Below are positions 39,401-50,316 of a DNA stretch of 64,000 bases, piece by piece. The first letter of the stretch is position 1. Every line of letters begins with the position of its first letter. Location of the stretch: assembly GCA_034687125.1 (NCBI GenBank), contig JAQGBZ010000016.1, forward strand, positions 186,001 through 250,000. Direction: 5' to 3'. The position numbers were made by a program, and so were the translations under genes. Origin of the DNA: Neelides folsomi (taxonomy: Eukaryota > Arthropoda > Collembola > Neelipleona > Neelidae). The notes beneath the pieces are model-generated. The model ran no database searches. It had not been told where the DNA came from and saw nothing but the letters and a program-made list of their open reading frames with translations.

Positions 39401-40056
39401 AAATATATATATGCATATTATGATATCTATTGTAGAACTTGCATTTATGCATATACTTACCAAAACATAATAATATACCTTATAATAAATTTCATATACG
39501 TGTACAGGGTGGGCCATAAGTTGTCTTTTTTAAATAAACAACCGTATAAAAAAGAAAGCAGCTTATGGCCCAGCCTGTACAGGTGCGCATAAATGGATTT
39601 ACCATAAAGGTTTCCAATGATCTCTTATTTGATTTGATTTGACTTGATTTATTTGTGAAGATGTCTCCAGAGGAGGAAAACGGAGGTGAGAAGAACAAGA
39701 TTTTGCTCTGCACAGGGTCAAGCCCATCAACCCGAGTGATCTACCAAGACCAGAGAAATGGGGAATTTGAGCGGAGTGGGAAGAAGGAGTCCAACAGTCG
39801 TCAGAGAAGAGGAGACAGCGAGGAGTTGGAAGAAGACAACACCAGCTCAGAAGATCTCCCAGACCGAGAAAACATCCTTTCGATGAAGAAAACTGCAGAG
39901 ATCGCTGCCATGTTCACGAATCTCAGAATTGAGAAACAAGGCAAACTACTCAATCCCATCCATGAAATCCCAAACACAAGCTATGAATCCACCCATAATA
40001 AAGTTGAGTCAAATCCATCCATCGACTTTGAATCCTCTCTTGGTTATTTGCCCTGA
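36423..40056 (+). CDS. PTB/PID-domain adaptor protein with Cys-rich motifs (gene 3)
   Basis: Two coding exons: 36423-38735 (donor AAAG then GTGAGT) and 39661-40056 (acceptor TTGTGAAG), joined in phase 0; about 902 aa. The second exon is G+C-rich in AT-rich surroundings, which supports it as coding. The PTB domain covers about residues 163-334: LRFPVEYLGSVQVEG opens it, ELSITAEGLRF follows, and PPIFACVMREASFTLDCHAF plus the C-terminal helix close it; an insertion near 240-275 lengthens the loop. Further on are a Tyr-Gly-Ser-Leu motif (346-349), an RVVF motif (393-396, PP1-docking type), basic stretches, a predicted helical segment (about 470-545), and two Cys-rich segments near 585-600 and 630-655, each ending KCYCSL. 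The second exon is acidic and ends GYLP. The ATG directly follows an acceptor, so more N-terminal sequence may lie upstream. I recognise the domain but not a named orthologue. Confidence 0.85.
39505..39577. mobile_element. 73-bp TA-flanked hairpin MITE (mariner-like), copy B, intronic
   Basis: Palindromic element in the intron of PTB gene 3, 83 bp upstream of the acceptor. The left arm is CAGGGTGGGCCATAAGTTG and the right arm in reverse complement is CAGGCTGGGCCATAAGCTG. TA flanks both sides (39503-39504, 39578-39579). The CAGGGTGGGCCATAAG end resembles ends I know from mariner elements. It has exactly the same length as copy A at 14155 but different arm sequence. There is no coding capacity. 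Confidence 0.78.
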
Positions 40057-41025
40057 AGAGTCAATGACATGTTTATTTTGTCGTTATTTTTATTCACAAA
40101 TTTTCAGACCCATTCGTTAAATTACATTTAAATATCAGAAATCCCATTTGAATGGTAAAATAAGTTTTATAAGTAATAATTAATTCCACAAATAATAATT
40201 TATAGAGAGTGGAGTGATAATTTTAAGTTAATTTAAACTAGGTATAATGCTTTTTAAATATATGTAGTTTATTTACTCTTACGTGATGTCTTCAAACATC
40301 TTAAACTATCATCACGGGAATTTTTGTTAACTTAATTTTAACTCTAGAGTAAAACTTATTTCTAAAAATAAGAATCAATAAAAACTTATAACACGAAAAT
40401 ACGAAAATGTTATATAAGTCTTAATTATATATATCCATAAGTTAGGTATTATAATATAGAATATGCTCAAAAGATGAAATCTCAATCATTATTAAAAATG
40501 TCCCCAATTTTAATCAGTACTTTACCATCTTACAACAATAGCTTAGCAAACTCATAGGAAATTGTAGAAAAAACGATATTTAACACTTTTACTCTCGATA
40601 TTTAAACTATTGGGGTAGATAAGAAAAAGGGAACGTAAAAAAATATCTTAATATTAGCCTATACTATTACGACTGTCAACAATAAACAGTAAGGAAAAGT
40701 CATATGGGTTGATAAAACATTAATCTGTATGTGTACACACATAAATATATATTCAGGAATCTTAAATGGGAATAATTAATACAACAGTTTAGATCTTCAG
40801 AATTTAAAGAATGCGTGATAAAGCCCAAGGCAATTAAAATTTAACAAATTTGTTATTTTAACAAGGAACAATAACTGAATATATTTTAAAATACCTGTAC
40901 AATTTGATGATAAAATACATATTTAATATACACCTTCACTCACTGAGGATCAAGAATATATTTATGTTTAGATTGTAAAATTAATAAAACAATATGAATT
41001 CTTGATATAATAAAAATATTTTGAA
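40057..41025. other. AT-rich spacer 3' of PTB gene 3
   Basis: Contains the 3' UTR of PTB gene 3 and intergenic AT-rich DNA. An AATCAATAAAAAC stretch near 40373 could supply a polyadenylation signal. Nothing else is seen. Confidence 0.5.
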
Positions 41026-41027
41026 TA

Positions 41028-41443
41028 TAGACCCAATCCAGCAAGCAAGGGAAGGTTTTAAACCCGACAATGTCGCAAGTTCCCCAAAAACGCTCTATCG
41101 CGCGGTTTTTAATTATATTTTTATATTTTTATTACTTATTTATTTTAATAATTGGATATGTCCGGTACATATTTTAATAAAACAAGTTAAATAAAAATGA
41201 AGTGATATTTAATTAAATTTACATTTTTTCAACCCTGTGCGCTAATTTAGAGTTAAATTAATTGCACGAAATACGCACATGAGAAAATCCAAAATATACT
41301 TTTTTATACTAATTTAATGTTAAATTGACGTTTGGATTTTCTCATGTGCGCATTCTGAGAACCGCGAAAATCCCATGTATTTTAGACGGGAGCAAAAAGG
41401 GAAACTCAAAATCTCATTTCCCTTATTTGATGGATTGTGTCTA
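41028..41443. mobile_element. 416-bp TA-flanked MITE with internal hairpin
   Basis: The ends form an inverted repeat of about 26 bp: TAGACCCAATCCAGCAAGCA on the left against TAGACACAATCCATCAAATA on the right (reverse complement), both continuing AGGGAA. TA dinucleotides flank the element (41026-41027 and 41444-41445), as for Tc1/mariner-like insertions. Inside lies a perfect 20-bp inverted repeat (CGCACATGAGAAAATCCAAA at 41274-41293 and its complement at 41331-41350). No coding capacity. It ends only 100 bp from the HGH1 stop codon, so it may lie in or just past that gene's 3' UTR. Confidence 0.72.
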
Positions 41444-41543
41444 TACTTAACTAAACATTCAATTGCAAATTATTTTTAACTCAAAGAATCAAGATTAAAT
41501 TATAGTTATATGTAAAAAAATTTTAATATTTGACAGTCATAAA

Positions 41544-43239
41544 TCATTTAGTTTCACTCGAAGGTCCAGCTTCTTCACTCTCTGATTCTTCACCTCCAGG
41601 CTTCGAAATGGCCAGCTTCTTGAAGTCATCAAGACCGATTTCGTCTTCAGTCTGAATCAAGAGATTCACAACGTCTTCTATCATCCCCTTATTTGTCTCA
41701 CTTTTTTCCCAGAGATGTAAATCTCTGAGAAGATGATATACATTCAAGTCCCGCAAAACTTGTCTCGACTTGCGGATAGAGCAGAGCTGAAATAGAGATA
41801 ATTGTTTTATTCATTTGATCAATATCTTATATTACTTATCAATTATTTATCAAGGCAATATATTATATATATAATTCAATACTTGGTAAAATGCTTCCAA
41901 GATTGTGTATCTACACATTGCTTCTGGGTCAGTCCCCCCTACGGGAATATCCTTATTGTCAAGATCTGCGGCTTCGGGTCCAACAAGTTGAATTAGAAAA
42001 AACGGGTAAATTTCTTCTCCAAGCAATATTGGGTGGAATTCTACCAGAGGAAACATTTAATAAGTATTTATATCGATTATTTAATAAAATGATGACCAGA
42101 ATAAGTATGAAAATATACCCGAGTCAAAACAACAATTTTTTAACATCCCAGCAATGTGAAGTCGAATTTGTGAGCTCATGCTCTTTCTACTCACCAGAGG
42201 AAGAATCAGACCAATATTGGTCTGCACGTCTTCCTTGCGATTAGCAGGGCTAAGAAGAAACCTATATTCAAAATACAAATCATTAGATTATTTTAATCAT
42301 TACTGCACAAATGAAAAGAATCGTTCATACCTTCGCGTGGCATGTGCTTGAGTCATATTCATCAAAACAGCCGAGAAAGGACCAAGATTTGCATCCACCC
42401 CGTCCACCGATGACTCGAGAATTGCGTTCAACACATGGTCGGCAATGAAGTCGTCGCCGTAAGTGCTCAGTATCTCGCAATCCGCAACGTCGTTCGAGAG
42501 GTTGACAAGAAGTGAAGCCAACCGGGTAGAATGCTCGAAGCCCTTATTCGAATACTCGAAAAATATCGTAATAAGTTCATCGTATTTTATAAAATATTTT
42601 CGAGCTTCTTTGACTGTTGAGATTTGAATAAGCAAATCCAAGCAGAGAATCACGGTTTCGCTCTTAACCGATTTAACCACCGGTGAATCGTTGACGCTGA
42701 CGTTGGAATAATGCTTCAACGCCTTCTTCATTAGCTCCTTCATAATGATGAAATAATACTCCTTTGAAAGCGTATCATTCAATTTGTCCTTCATGCACAC
42801 GATAACTGGAAATAAAAAAAATCATCAATGGAAACTGGAAATAAAAAATAAAATGAATATCAACTTGAGTACCAAAAGTTAATTATAATACATTATTATA
42901 GAAACCTCCAATGCTTTATAGTATGACTCATTATGAAAATGGACGCTACGAAAGGCTTATATATAAGGCTCGGTGGAATATTTATTCCATTCAAAGAAAG
43001 TTAAAATACAATTATAATAAACCCACAATGCTACAAAGGATTTACAGATACATGTTTTAACAATATTGATTTAATTTGTGGAATTAATAAATTATCAAAC
43101 CCATAAGCAGGTCCAATTGTTGGTCCAAATCAGTGGTGGCCAATATGGCGTTAAATATTCCGGAGATGTCTTTGGCCGAAAGCGACAAATCCCTGGTAGA
43201 TTCGGAGGATGGTTCGGCGGCTGGTTCAGCTGAAGCCAT
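41544..43239 (-). CDS. HGH1: HGH1 homologue (eEF2-folding factor, FAM203 family)
   Basis: Five coding exons on the minus strand join in phase: 43239-43101, 42805-42331, 42261-42119, 42040-41883 and 41786-41544, all GT-AG; 385 aa, close to the roughly 390 aa of the human protein. HGH1 is an armadillo-like cytosolic factor shown in yeast to help newly made translation elongation factor 2 fold together with the chaperonin TRiC. Family signatures visible here are IAGMLKNCCFDS, LLGEEIYPFFLIQLVGPE, DPEAMCRYTILEAFY and the C-terminal VLRDLNVYHLLRDLHLWEKS. The N terminus (MASAEPAAEPSSESTRDLSL) is a variable Ala/Ser/Glu tail; the C terminus is acidic. Divergently paired with TRMT2A, 553 bp between start codons. 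The alternative of a different ARM-repeat protein is unlikely given the C-terminal signature. Confidence 0.93.
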
Positions 43240-43792
43240 GATCAACTGATGGTCCTGTCCCAGTTACCGAATGATTTGATTGCCCTTCAGTCCTTGGGTG
43301 GCGCTGAGTTGGGTGAGGAGGGTCGTCGGAGCGAGAAAAGCGCAGCACCAGTCGCCAGCGAGTCTGACTGAAGAATGAGGAGTTGGACTTTCACATGGCA
43401 CGCGAACGATTTGCTCTTCCCGCTCATCGAACCATTGAATATTTCTATTTAATTGTCTCAAGTCACCCAAGACCTCACTTTGATTCGCGGCCTCCCCGGT
43501 TCTCCTTTCTCGAATGCGCATGCAAATCACTTGTAATATGGCGTTGATTTAAATTTGCCACATGGTTTTAGCATATTCTGCAAAATCAAGTCTGATCCTG
43601 ATCTGAACCTGAAGGACCGAAGGCGGTAAGTAAGTTAAGTTTAATAATCGTAATGTAAGTTTAATAATCATCCCTCAAAACAAAGGTTTTTAAAATATTC
43701 TTCAGTTTCAAAAATTAATTCAATGATAAATTATCCATAATCAATGTTTTTTAAAAATAATAAATTATTTTACATATTTAATAATTATAGCC
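43240..43792. promoter_or_regulatory. Shared divergent promoter region of HGH1 and TRMT2A
   Basis: The two start codons face away from each other across this interval. The half nearest HGH1 is G+C-richer with several CG dinucleotides and no TATA box at a suitable place, as in a broad housekeeping promoter. A donor-like AAGGCG then GTAAGT at 43625/43626 and an acceptor AATTATAG at 43790 suggest a non-coding first exon and a 165-bp 5' UTR intron for TRMT2A. Shared regulation is inference. Confidence 0.5.
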
Positions 43793-46179
43793 ATGGCGGG
43801 TATGACGGATTCGGACATCGACGACTTCAATGCCGAACATGCGAGGTTGGAGACAAATTGTAATCAACTTCATATGACAAGGAAAACACCAGAGTATAAA
43901 ATTTCCATTCGAGGAATTTCACACAATGTACATTTTGATGTAAGTTGTTCAATTATGAAATAGCTTTTATTTACTTAATAATTCTTATATATTCAATGAT
44001 AAATTTAAATGTGTATTTAATGTTAAATTTTATGAGTTAAATTTTTAATTTAAATCTAAGTTTCAAACAATTTTGAAATTAATAGTATATTATTTGAGGA
44101 TGTCATAATGAAAAGGTAAATGACATTATTGAATATTGCATTTTTAATGTGACTTTATTATTACAGCAAGTACGAAAGCTTCTTTTTAACACTCTTGATC
44201 TAAGGCCCTCGAAGATCACACCAGCAAGGGGTGTAAACTTTGCCATTTTCAAAACATCCGAAGAGAGAGAAGAAGCAATAAAAGCTATTGATGGATTTAA
44301 GTGGAGGAATTTCACACTTCGAGTTAGTTTTATAAGATTTTGTTAGACTTTAGATTATGTAGAGTATATAATCATTGGCCAACTCTATATCTCTATCATT
44401 AGTTATTTATAAGTCACCATTAATTCCATGATGAATTTCAATCTTACAGGCCGAAATTTCTAAAGCTCATAAGCGGAAAATGCGTAACCCCCCTGAGGGA
44501 GACCCTGAGCATTTAGCAAAAACATCCAAGTTGCTTAGCGTAAAGGAGATTTGTGACATGGTGAAAGACAAAGTTATTCCTCTATGGAAAATGAGCTACG
44601 AAGATCAAGTAATGAATTATCTATGTAAATATCTGTACTTAAATGTATTCTCGTTTTATCTTGATTCCAATTTCATATTTAACCACTGATAAAGCCATTC
44701 GAGTTATTTTATTTTTTGTCATCAGTTGAAACAGAAGTACAGCGGAATTACAACTTTTCATGAGAAGTTGTGGAAGGAAATAAAACAAGTGAATCCGGGA
44801 ATGATTGACACAGTTAAGGATGGTTGCCGTCTTGAGAAAATCGTCCCTTCGCCCGTTCTTCATTCTTATAGGAATAAATGCGAATTCTCAATTGGTAACA
44901 TGTTTAATTTAATTCCAATAGAATATATTTATTCATAAGCATATGTATTATAAGTTAAGTGTATGTACACATTAAATATCATCTATTTCATTTACCCATT
45001 TCTTATTTTCATATTTATTTGACTTGACAGAATATCGTGAGGACTTTTTCGTCGGATTTACCTATGGGTCAAGAAAGGAGGAGAATCTTCGAATTGGTCC
45101 TGTAAAGCATCTTCCTCACATTCCGGATATAATGAAAGCTGCTGCTGGTCGCTTTGAAGACTTTCTTAATGTAAATTCAGACCGAATCATTATGGAGACC
45201 AATTGGAGGCATTTGACCGTTCGGACAACAATCAAAGGGGAGCTCATGGTTATGCCCGTCATTCAACAAAGGGTTCGTAAATTAATTCTAAATATTTTTG
45301 AATTTGAAATGTGTATTAAGGATATTAAAGCAAAACATTAATGATGTATTTCAGTTACAAAGTGATGAAGACATTGAGAAATTGAAACAAATCTTGAAGG
45401 ATGAGTTCCACAACATGAAAGATTTCCACATCGACTCTTTCTATTTGAAAGTTGCAAATTTCACTAGCCCGGATTTAAGCCCCGAGCCATATTTAATATT
45501 CGGAGACAGTGTGATTACAGAAGAAATTCTTGGGCTCAAGTTCCAGATTTCTCCTGACGCTTTTTTCCAAACAAATGTGAAAGCTGCCGAGGTACACTTT
45601 TACATTTTTTAATGAGACTAATAATTTATTGATGTCTAATTAAGGGAATTTTGTTTTCAGGTGCTTTATTCCACATTGATCCAAGAAGCAGACGTGGACG
45701 AGAACACAACAGTCATCGATGTTTGCTGTGGGACTGGAACCATCGGCCTTTGTTTGGCCCAAAAGGCAGGGGAAGTAATAGGAGTTGAAAGTGTAGCATC
45801 TGCCGTACGTGATGCCAAAACGAATGCCAAACTGAATGATCTTGAAAAGAAATGTTCCTTCGTTAATGGACCGGCCGAATTATTCCTGAGTCTTCTTGTG
45901 AAGCGCGCAAAGCACAGCAAGATTACTGCCATTGTTGACCCACCAAGAGCTGGCCTCAATCAGAAGGGAATTGCAGCTCTCAGGAATTGCCAAGCAATCA
46001 AAAGACTCGTCTATGTTTCATGCGATCCTAATTTGGCTCTTTCCAATTTTGTCTCTCTCACTCGACCAATATCAAAAGAGTACAATGGTAATAGGTTCAT
46101 TCCTAAAAAACTCATCCCCATTGACCTTTTCCCTTCAACTGATCATGTGGAACTGGTTGTAGTTTTCGAAAGAGATTAA
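43793..46179 (+). CDS. TRMT2A: tRNA (uracil-5-)-methyltransferase homologue A
   Basis: Seven coding exons join in phase: 43793-43939, 44167-44322, 44450-44608, 44726-44894, 45031-45272, 45355-45591 and 45661-46179; 542 aa, somewhat shorter than the human protein of about 625 aa. The enzyme uses S-adenosylmethionine to make 5-methyluridine at position 54 of the T-loop of cytosolic tRNA. An N-terminal RRM-like domain (YKISIRGISHNVHFD to AIDGFKWRNFTLR, about residues 35-101) precedes the methyltransferase. The substrate-binding block is seen as YRNKCEFSI and ISPDAFFQTNVKAAEVLYST. SAM-binding motif: VIDVCCGTGTIGLCLAQ. DPPRAGLNQKG is followed by YVSCDPNLAL with the catalytic Cys, and TDHVELVVVFER carries the C-terminal Glu general base, so the enzyme looks active. 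The donor after exon 5 (AGG then GTTCGT) is weak but the frame and homology require it. Confidence 0.95.
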
Positions 46180-47048
46180 ACCAAAATCGTATTGAAAATC
46201 ATACTGATATACAGATACATCATGTTAATTTAAATCTTTATTTTATGAATAACCCTTGGATACTTATTTATGAATAATGCTAGAGCCCTTGAATTGAGGG
46301 AAAGTCTTTTTATTTAACAACTAATCTTACGTTAAGAGTGGACGATAGAGTCTAATTGTAAATATTTCCCATTTCATTTTGGTTTAGAAATCTATTGAGG
46401 TGAAAAGTCTGAAGTTTCTTATTTAATAAGTATAATTTTTAGAAAAAGCCCATTTGTTAGAATAGGGCCTTGTATTGTTAAACCATGTACATATTTGTTG
46501 GATTAGTGAATTTTTTTATAAAAAATAAATTTTCTTTAAATTCAATATTTATTATCAAATCCTAAATATCTCTCTTACATTCAATTCAGTCAGTAATTCA
46601 TACAATAATTCATATTGATATTTGATATGTATATTTCATGCAAATAGCATCGCTTTATTGTACATTCATAATAAAAATAGTATCGGTAATTAATTGTTTA
46701 TAAACTTTAAACTTAAATTGATTCTGTGTAAAAGTAAAGGTATATGGCTCATATAAATTCATTGAAATGTGTAAGAAAATAAATATGTTATATGTATTTA
46801 GGTATAAGTATATGGATGTATTATAATTTGAACTTTAGTTTTCGGTGGAGCTTCCAATATAAACGGATAAAGGTTATTTACTTGTTTGCATTTATCCGTG
46901 GTCCTAAAGAATAAAAGAGCCATATTAATGTTTTTCTTATTTACTTCTCATAGTTTTGAATAGTAGAGTTAACAATTCAGGTTGATAAATTCATTATGAC
47001 GAATTATTAATTTTATAATTTAGGTATATGTAAGTTAGGTATGGTAAT
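46180..47048. other. Convergent 3' spacer between TRMT2A and SET gene
   Basis: AT-rich spacer holding the 3' UTRs of two genes that point toward each other. AATAAA occurs at 46524-46529 on the plus strand; no other feature is seen. Confidence 0.5.
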
Positions 47049-48358
47049 TTAATTATTACCTCTTCTTGAAACATTGTGGCAATACTTATAACGACAATTG
47101 CAGGTTCCTCTTATTGTTTCAGAGGACCAACCTCGATGGGAATACACGAGTTCTTCTGAAGGGAAAATATCGCGATTTGCAACGAAAAAGGCTTTCTTAT
47201 CCGATGAAAGTTCAAAAATCATATTTGGCTATATAAATACAGATCAAGTTGATTATTTCATACATAAAAGATCGCTTACATTTTACATTAATCATAAGAA
47301 AAGAAAATTAACAATATCCTTACAGAGCAGGAGAAGTTTGCGAATCTAGCACAATTTCCAATGACAGTTGCATCAATGTATTCATTATCCTCGACATTAA
47401 TAATGTATGGAATAATGGCATATTTCTCGTATTGTTCTTTTCGAATTGTCATATGGTGTCTTGAGAGTTTCTACAATAAAAAAACATCCATAGATAATTA
47501 AATACATTACATATTTAGTACATTCCATTAACCAGAAAGTTGAGGCATTTTCAAATTAAGACTTCAATGATGAATTAATAAAACATATTACCTCGCCTGT
47601 GTATTCCACAATGATTTCATTCTTGTGAAAATAGCTTCCAGTATAAAGGCCTCGACCATGAATTGGTGAATTTCTGACCAACAAGTGCCGCCCATCAAGA
47701 CAGGTAAACACGTTAATTAACATTTCTTGGTCACCAATTATGAAACACCTATTTTATAATAAAAATAATAGATTAATTAAAAACCATTTCTTCAATGTAA
47801 TGATGTTTTCTAGGATTCGTAAAGTTTGATTGTCGAGTTATTTTTTAACATGAAAATTCGATCCAGATATGAATCAACTTACATATCAGCATGACTGACA
47901 ATATTAGACTGGGTCATTTTTGAAGCTTCAGATGAATGAGAAGATTTCTTGTGCTCAGAAATCTCATTGATTGACCTGAAAGCCCGAAAACAAATGGAAC
48001 AAGCGAACCAAATGTCTTGATGCTTCTTTTTAAGTTCAGTGGCTCTCTTGACAAGATCGTATGAAATTCCTGGCTTCTCATCATCCTCAATTAAGGACCC
48101 AGCCCTTACAAAAGCATTTGAGACTCCTGCCGTCACAAAATCATCTAATTCTTTAGGCTTCGATACAACTTTTGATGGTCCAGCCTTCACATTGTCATCT
48201 GAAGGTTCAACTTTTATACTAACATTAAATTGGTCAGTCTTGGAATTTTCTTTTAATTCGGCAGCCGTAACATTTTCTTCAATTTCAGAAGTTTGCATCT
48301 CCTCGATAAAACTGGAAGTTTCCATCCTTTCTTCAACTCCGACGTCAATTTCGACCAT
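47049..48358 (-). CDS. Small C2H2 zinc finger-SET domain protein
   Basis: Four coding exons on the minus strand join in phase: 48358-47883, 47748-47592, 47470-47324 and 47228-47049; 319 aa from the ATG at 48358. The N-terminal third is acidic and Ser/Thr-rich. A single C2H2 finger follows, CSICFRAFRSINEISEHKKS ending in SH (C-x2-C-x12-H-x4-H, about residues 121-142). Then comes a SET lysine-methyltransferase fold: VRNSPIHGRGLYTGSYFHKN, EIIVEYTGE, DATVIGNCARFANFSC, PNMIFELSSDKKAFFVANRD, SEELVYSHRGW and a post-SET CNCRYKYC. Two conserved catalytic positions are altered: the usual NHSC reads NFSC, and the Tyr of the ELxxDY motif is His (ELVYSH), so activity is uncertain. Likely nuclear; histone or non-histone substrate unknown. 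I cannot place it in a named subfamily; PRDM proteins carry their fingers after the SET domain, unlike this one. Confidence 0.85.
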
Positions 48359-48560
48359 CTCAGACTTCTTAAAAATACAATTACTCAATTATTTTATTGA
48401 ACTCAAATTACCATTAATTTAACATTTGTAAATGTGAAGCTCAGATTGTTGTGCCAATATAACAATAAAGCAAATTACACGAATAATATTTAAACTTACA
48501 TTTTGTACTTTTGTAGAATTTTTGGAAAACGTAACGACTAACAATTTTCTTCTTAGATCT
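48359..48560 (-). promoter_or_regulatory. Candidate 5' UTR exon and intron of the SET gene
   Basis: On the minus strand a donor-like AAAAT then GTAAGT leaves a possible non-coding exon ending at 48500, and an acceptor TATTTTTAAG sits at 48368-48369, nine bases before the chosen ATG. This would give an intron of about 130 bp in the 5' UTR. The transcription start was not located. Confidence 0.4.
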
Positions 48561-50316
48561 TGTTCACAATCCAATTAATCTTATAGGTAGGATACTCTAG
48601 TAATACGAAATAGAATGGAAAACGAAAAGGTATATATGTTACCATGTTCTCTACAGCAGAAAAAGTAACAGAAGCAGAATAGTACAAACAAGAAACCTAT
48701 CTAAATCAATTGATTTTAAAAATAGCTCTACTTTTCTTAATACAGATACATTGTGTTGTTCATATTAAAATATATGTATATATTAATATAAAGTATTAAT
48801 TGCTAAAGTGTATAATACACAAATAAGCACTTGTAATTGAAAATGTAATTTTAGTAGAAATTAAATTCTATTTAGCACTAATTCAGTGACAAAGTACAAA
48901 ATAAATGACAAAGACAAAAGGACCAAAATTAATAGAACTACAATATAAATAAAGAAACGTGAAAAGATGGGATCTGATGACCTGATCACTTGAAAGAATA
49001 AATGAAATGACTTAATAACGAAAAAATGAACGAATTAAGAATTAAATTAAAGGAATAAAAAACTGTGCATGTGCTATTGCCGGAATGCCGGGTTTATTAA
49101 ATAATTATATACGTGCGTTGTCACAATGTTATTTATGCTATTGTTTATATGTAGAAGGAAAACCGCAGGGTTTATAATATTTCTTGTGAATTACCAATTT
49201 CTCATTTTCAATTTTGTTAACTGCAATTGGAATGTCTAATTGTTTGAATATTGCTAATCAAATGACTGATCGTGATGAATGATGATTAAATGAATCAAAA
49301 TGAATATAAAAACATCAACGTACTCACTCATTTTAATTGTGAACATACATAATTTTGAGCTGTACAAGCAAGTTACAAGATTGTTATTATTTTAAGATAT
49401 AAATTTTTGATTGAAATCAATCATTTACCACAAAATCATAATTCATATAAACGTCCACATGATCAAATATCATTTCTCTAATTAATTATATTAATAAATG
49501 ATACTATTCTGTTTGATTTCAATTGCCCTGCTGCATACTCTTCACCAGGAAGCCAATTTTTTTCATTATTTGAAGATAACCAGCAGGTAAGGTTAAGAAT
49601 AATTTATAACACACCATTATCTCTATCTCTGTATTCATTATTATAATAACTTATTAGCTTAGGCTTTGAGATTAGCGCAACCAAGTGAGAAATATTAACA
49701 TTTCCTAATTGCTAATATTTCACAAATACTTTTTTAACTTTGGCTCCCCGCAGTCACTATTTATAATATGTATATTACAACAACAAACTCTATATGAAAA
49801 TTAAAAGTATCAAAATAATTATAAATACAATACAATGGCGTTTAAACAATGTTGTTAAATGTAGGTACTCGTTAGCTAAAACTTCAATTTTTAGCACGAA
49901 AATTAGCGAAGGTTTCCTCCTTATCGTCATTCGCTGAGTTTCAATAGCGCTAATATAGCAAGCAGTTTATCAATAATGTTAAGGAAAATTCGGGCGGAGA
50001 CAGAGTTCATTCTTTAATAAATATTACATCGCCAATGGTCAATATTTTCGATAAATCCGAGGCTGCTTCGATGAGTAAACTAGCAAATTACATATTTTAA
50101 GATGGTAGTACATAGTAACAAAATATTTGAACGTGCGTAAAAATTTAAAATTAAAAGGAAAGCTGAGAACAGCATTTGGATTTCGAGTTAAAAGATTTAG
50201 TAGAGAAATACAAATTGTGTAACACACAAAGAAACAACATAACAAAGTAAGATAGTCGAATTATAATATATATAAATATGTGTTATTATGAAAAGTAGTC
50301 TATTATGTTCGCATTT
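48561..50316. other. AT-rich spacer between the SET gene and LIS1
   Basis: No coding sequence is seen. Near the right end it should contain the LIS1 3' UTR, and near the left end the SET gene promoter. No recognisable repeat ends were found. Confidence 0.55.
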
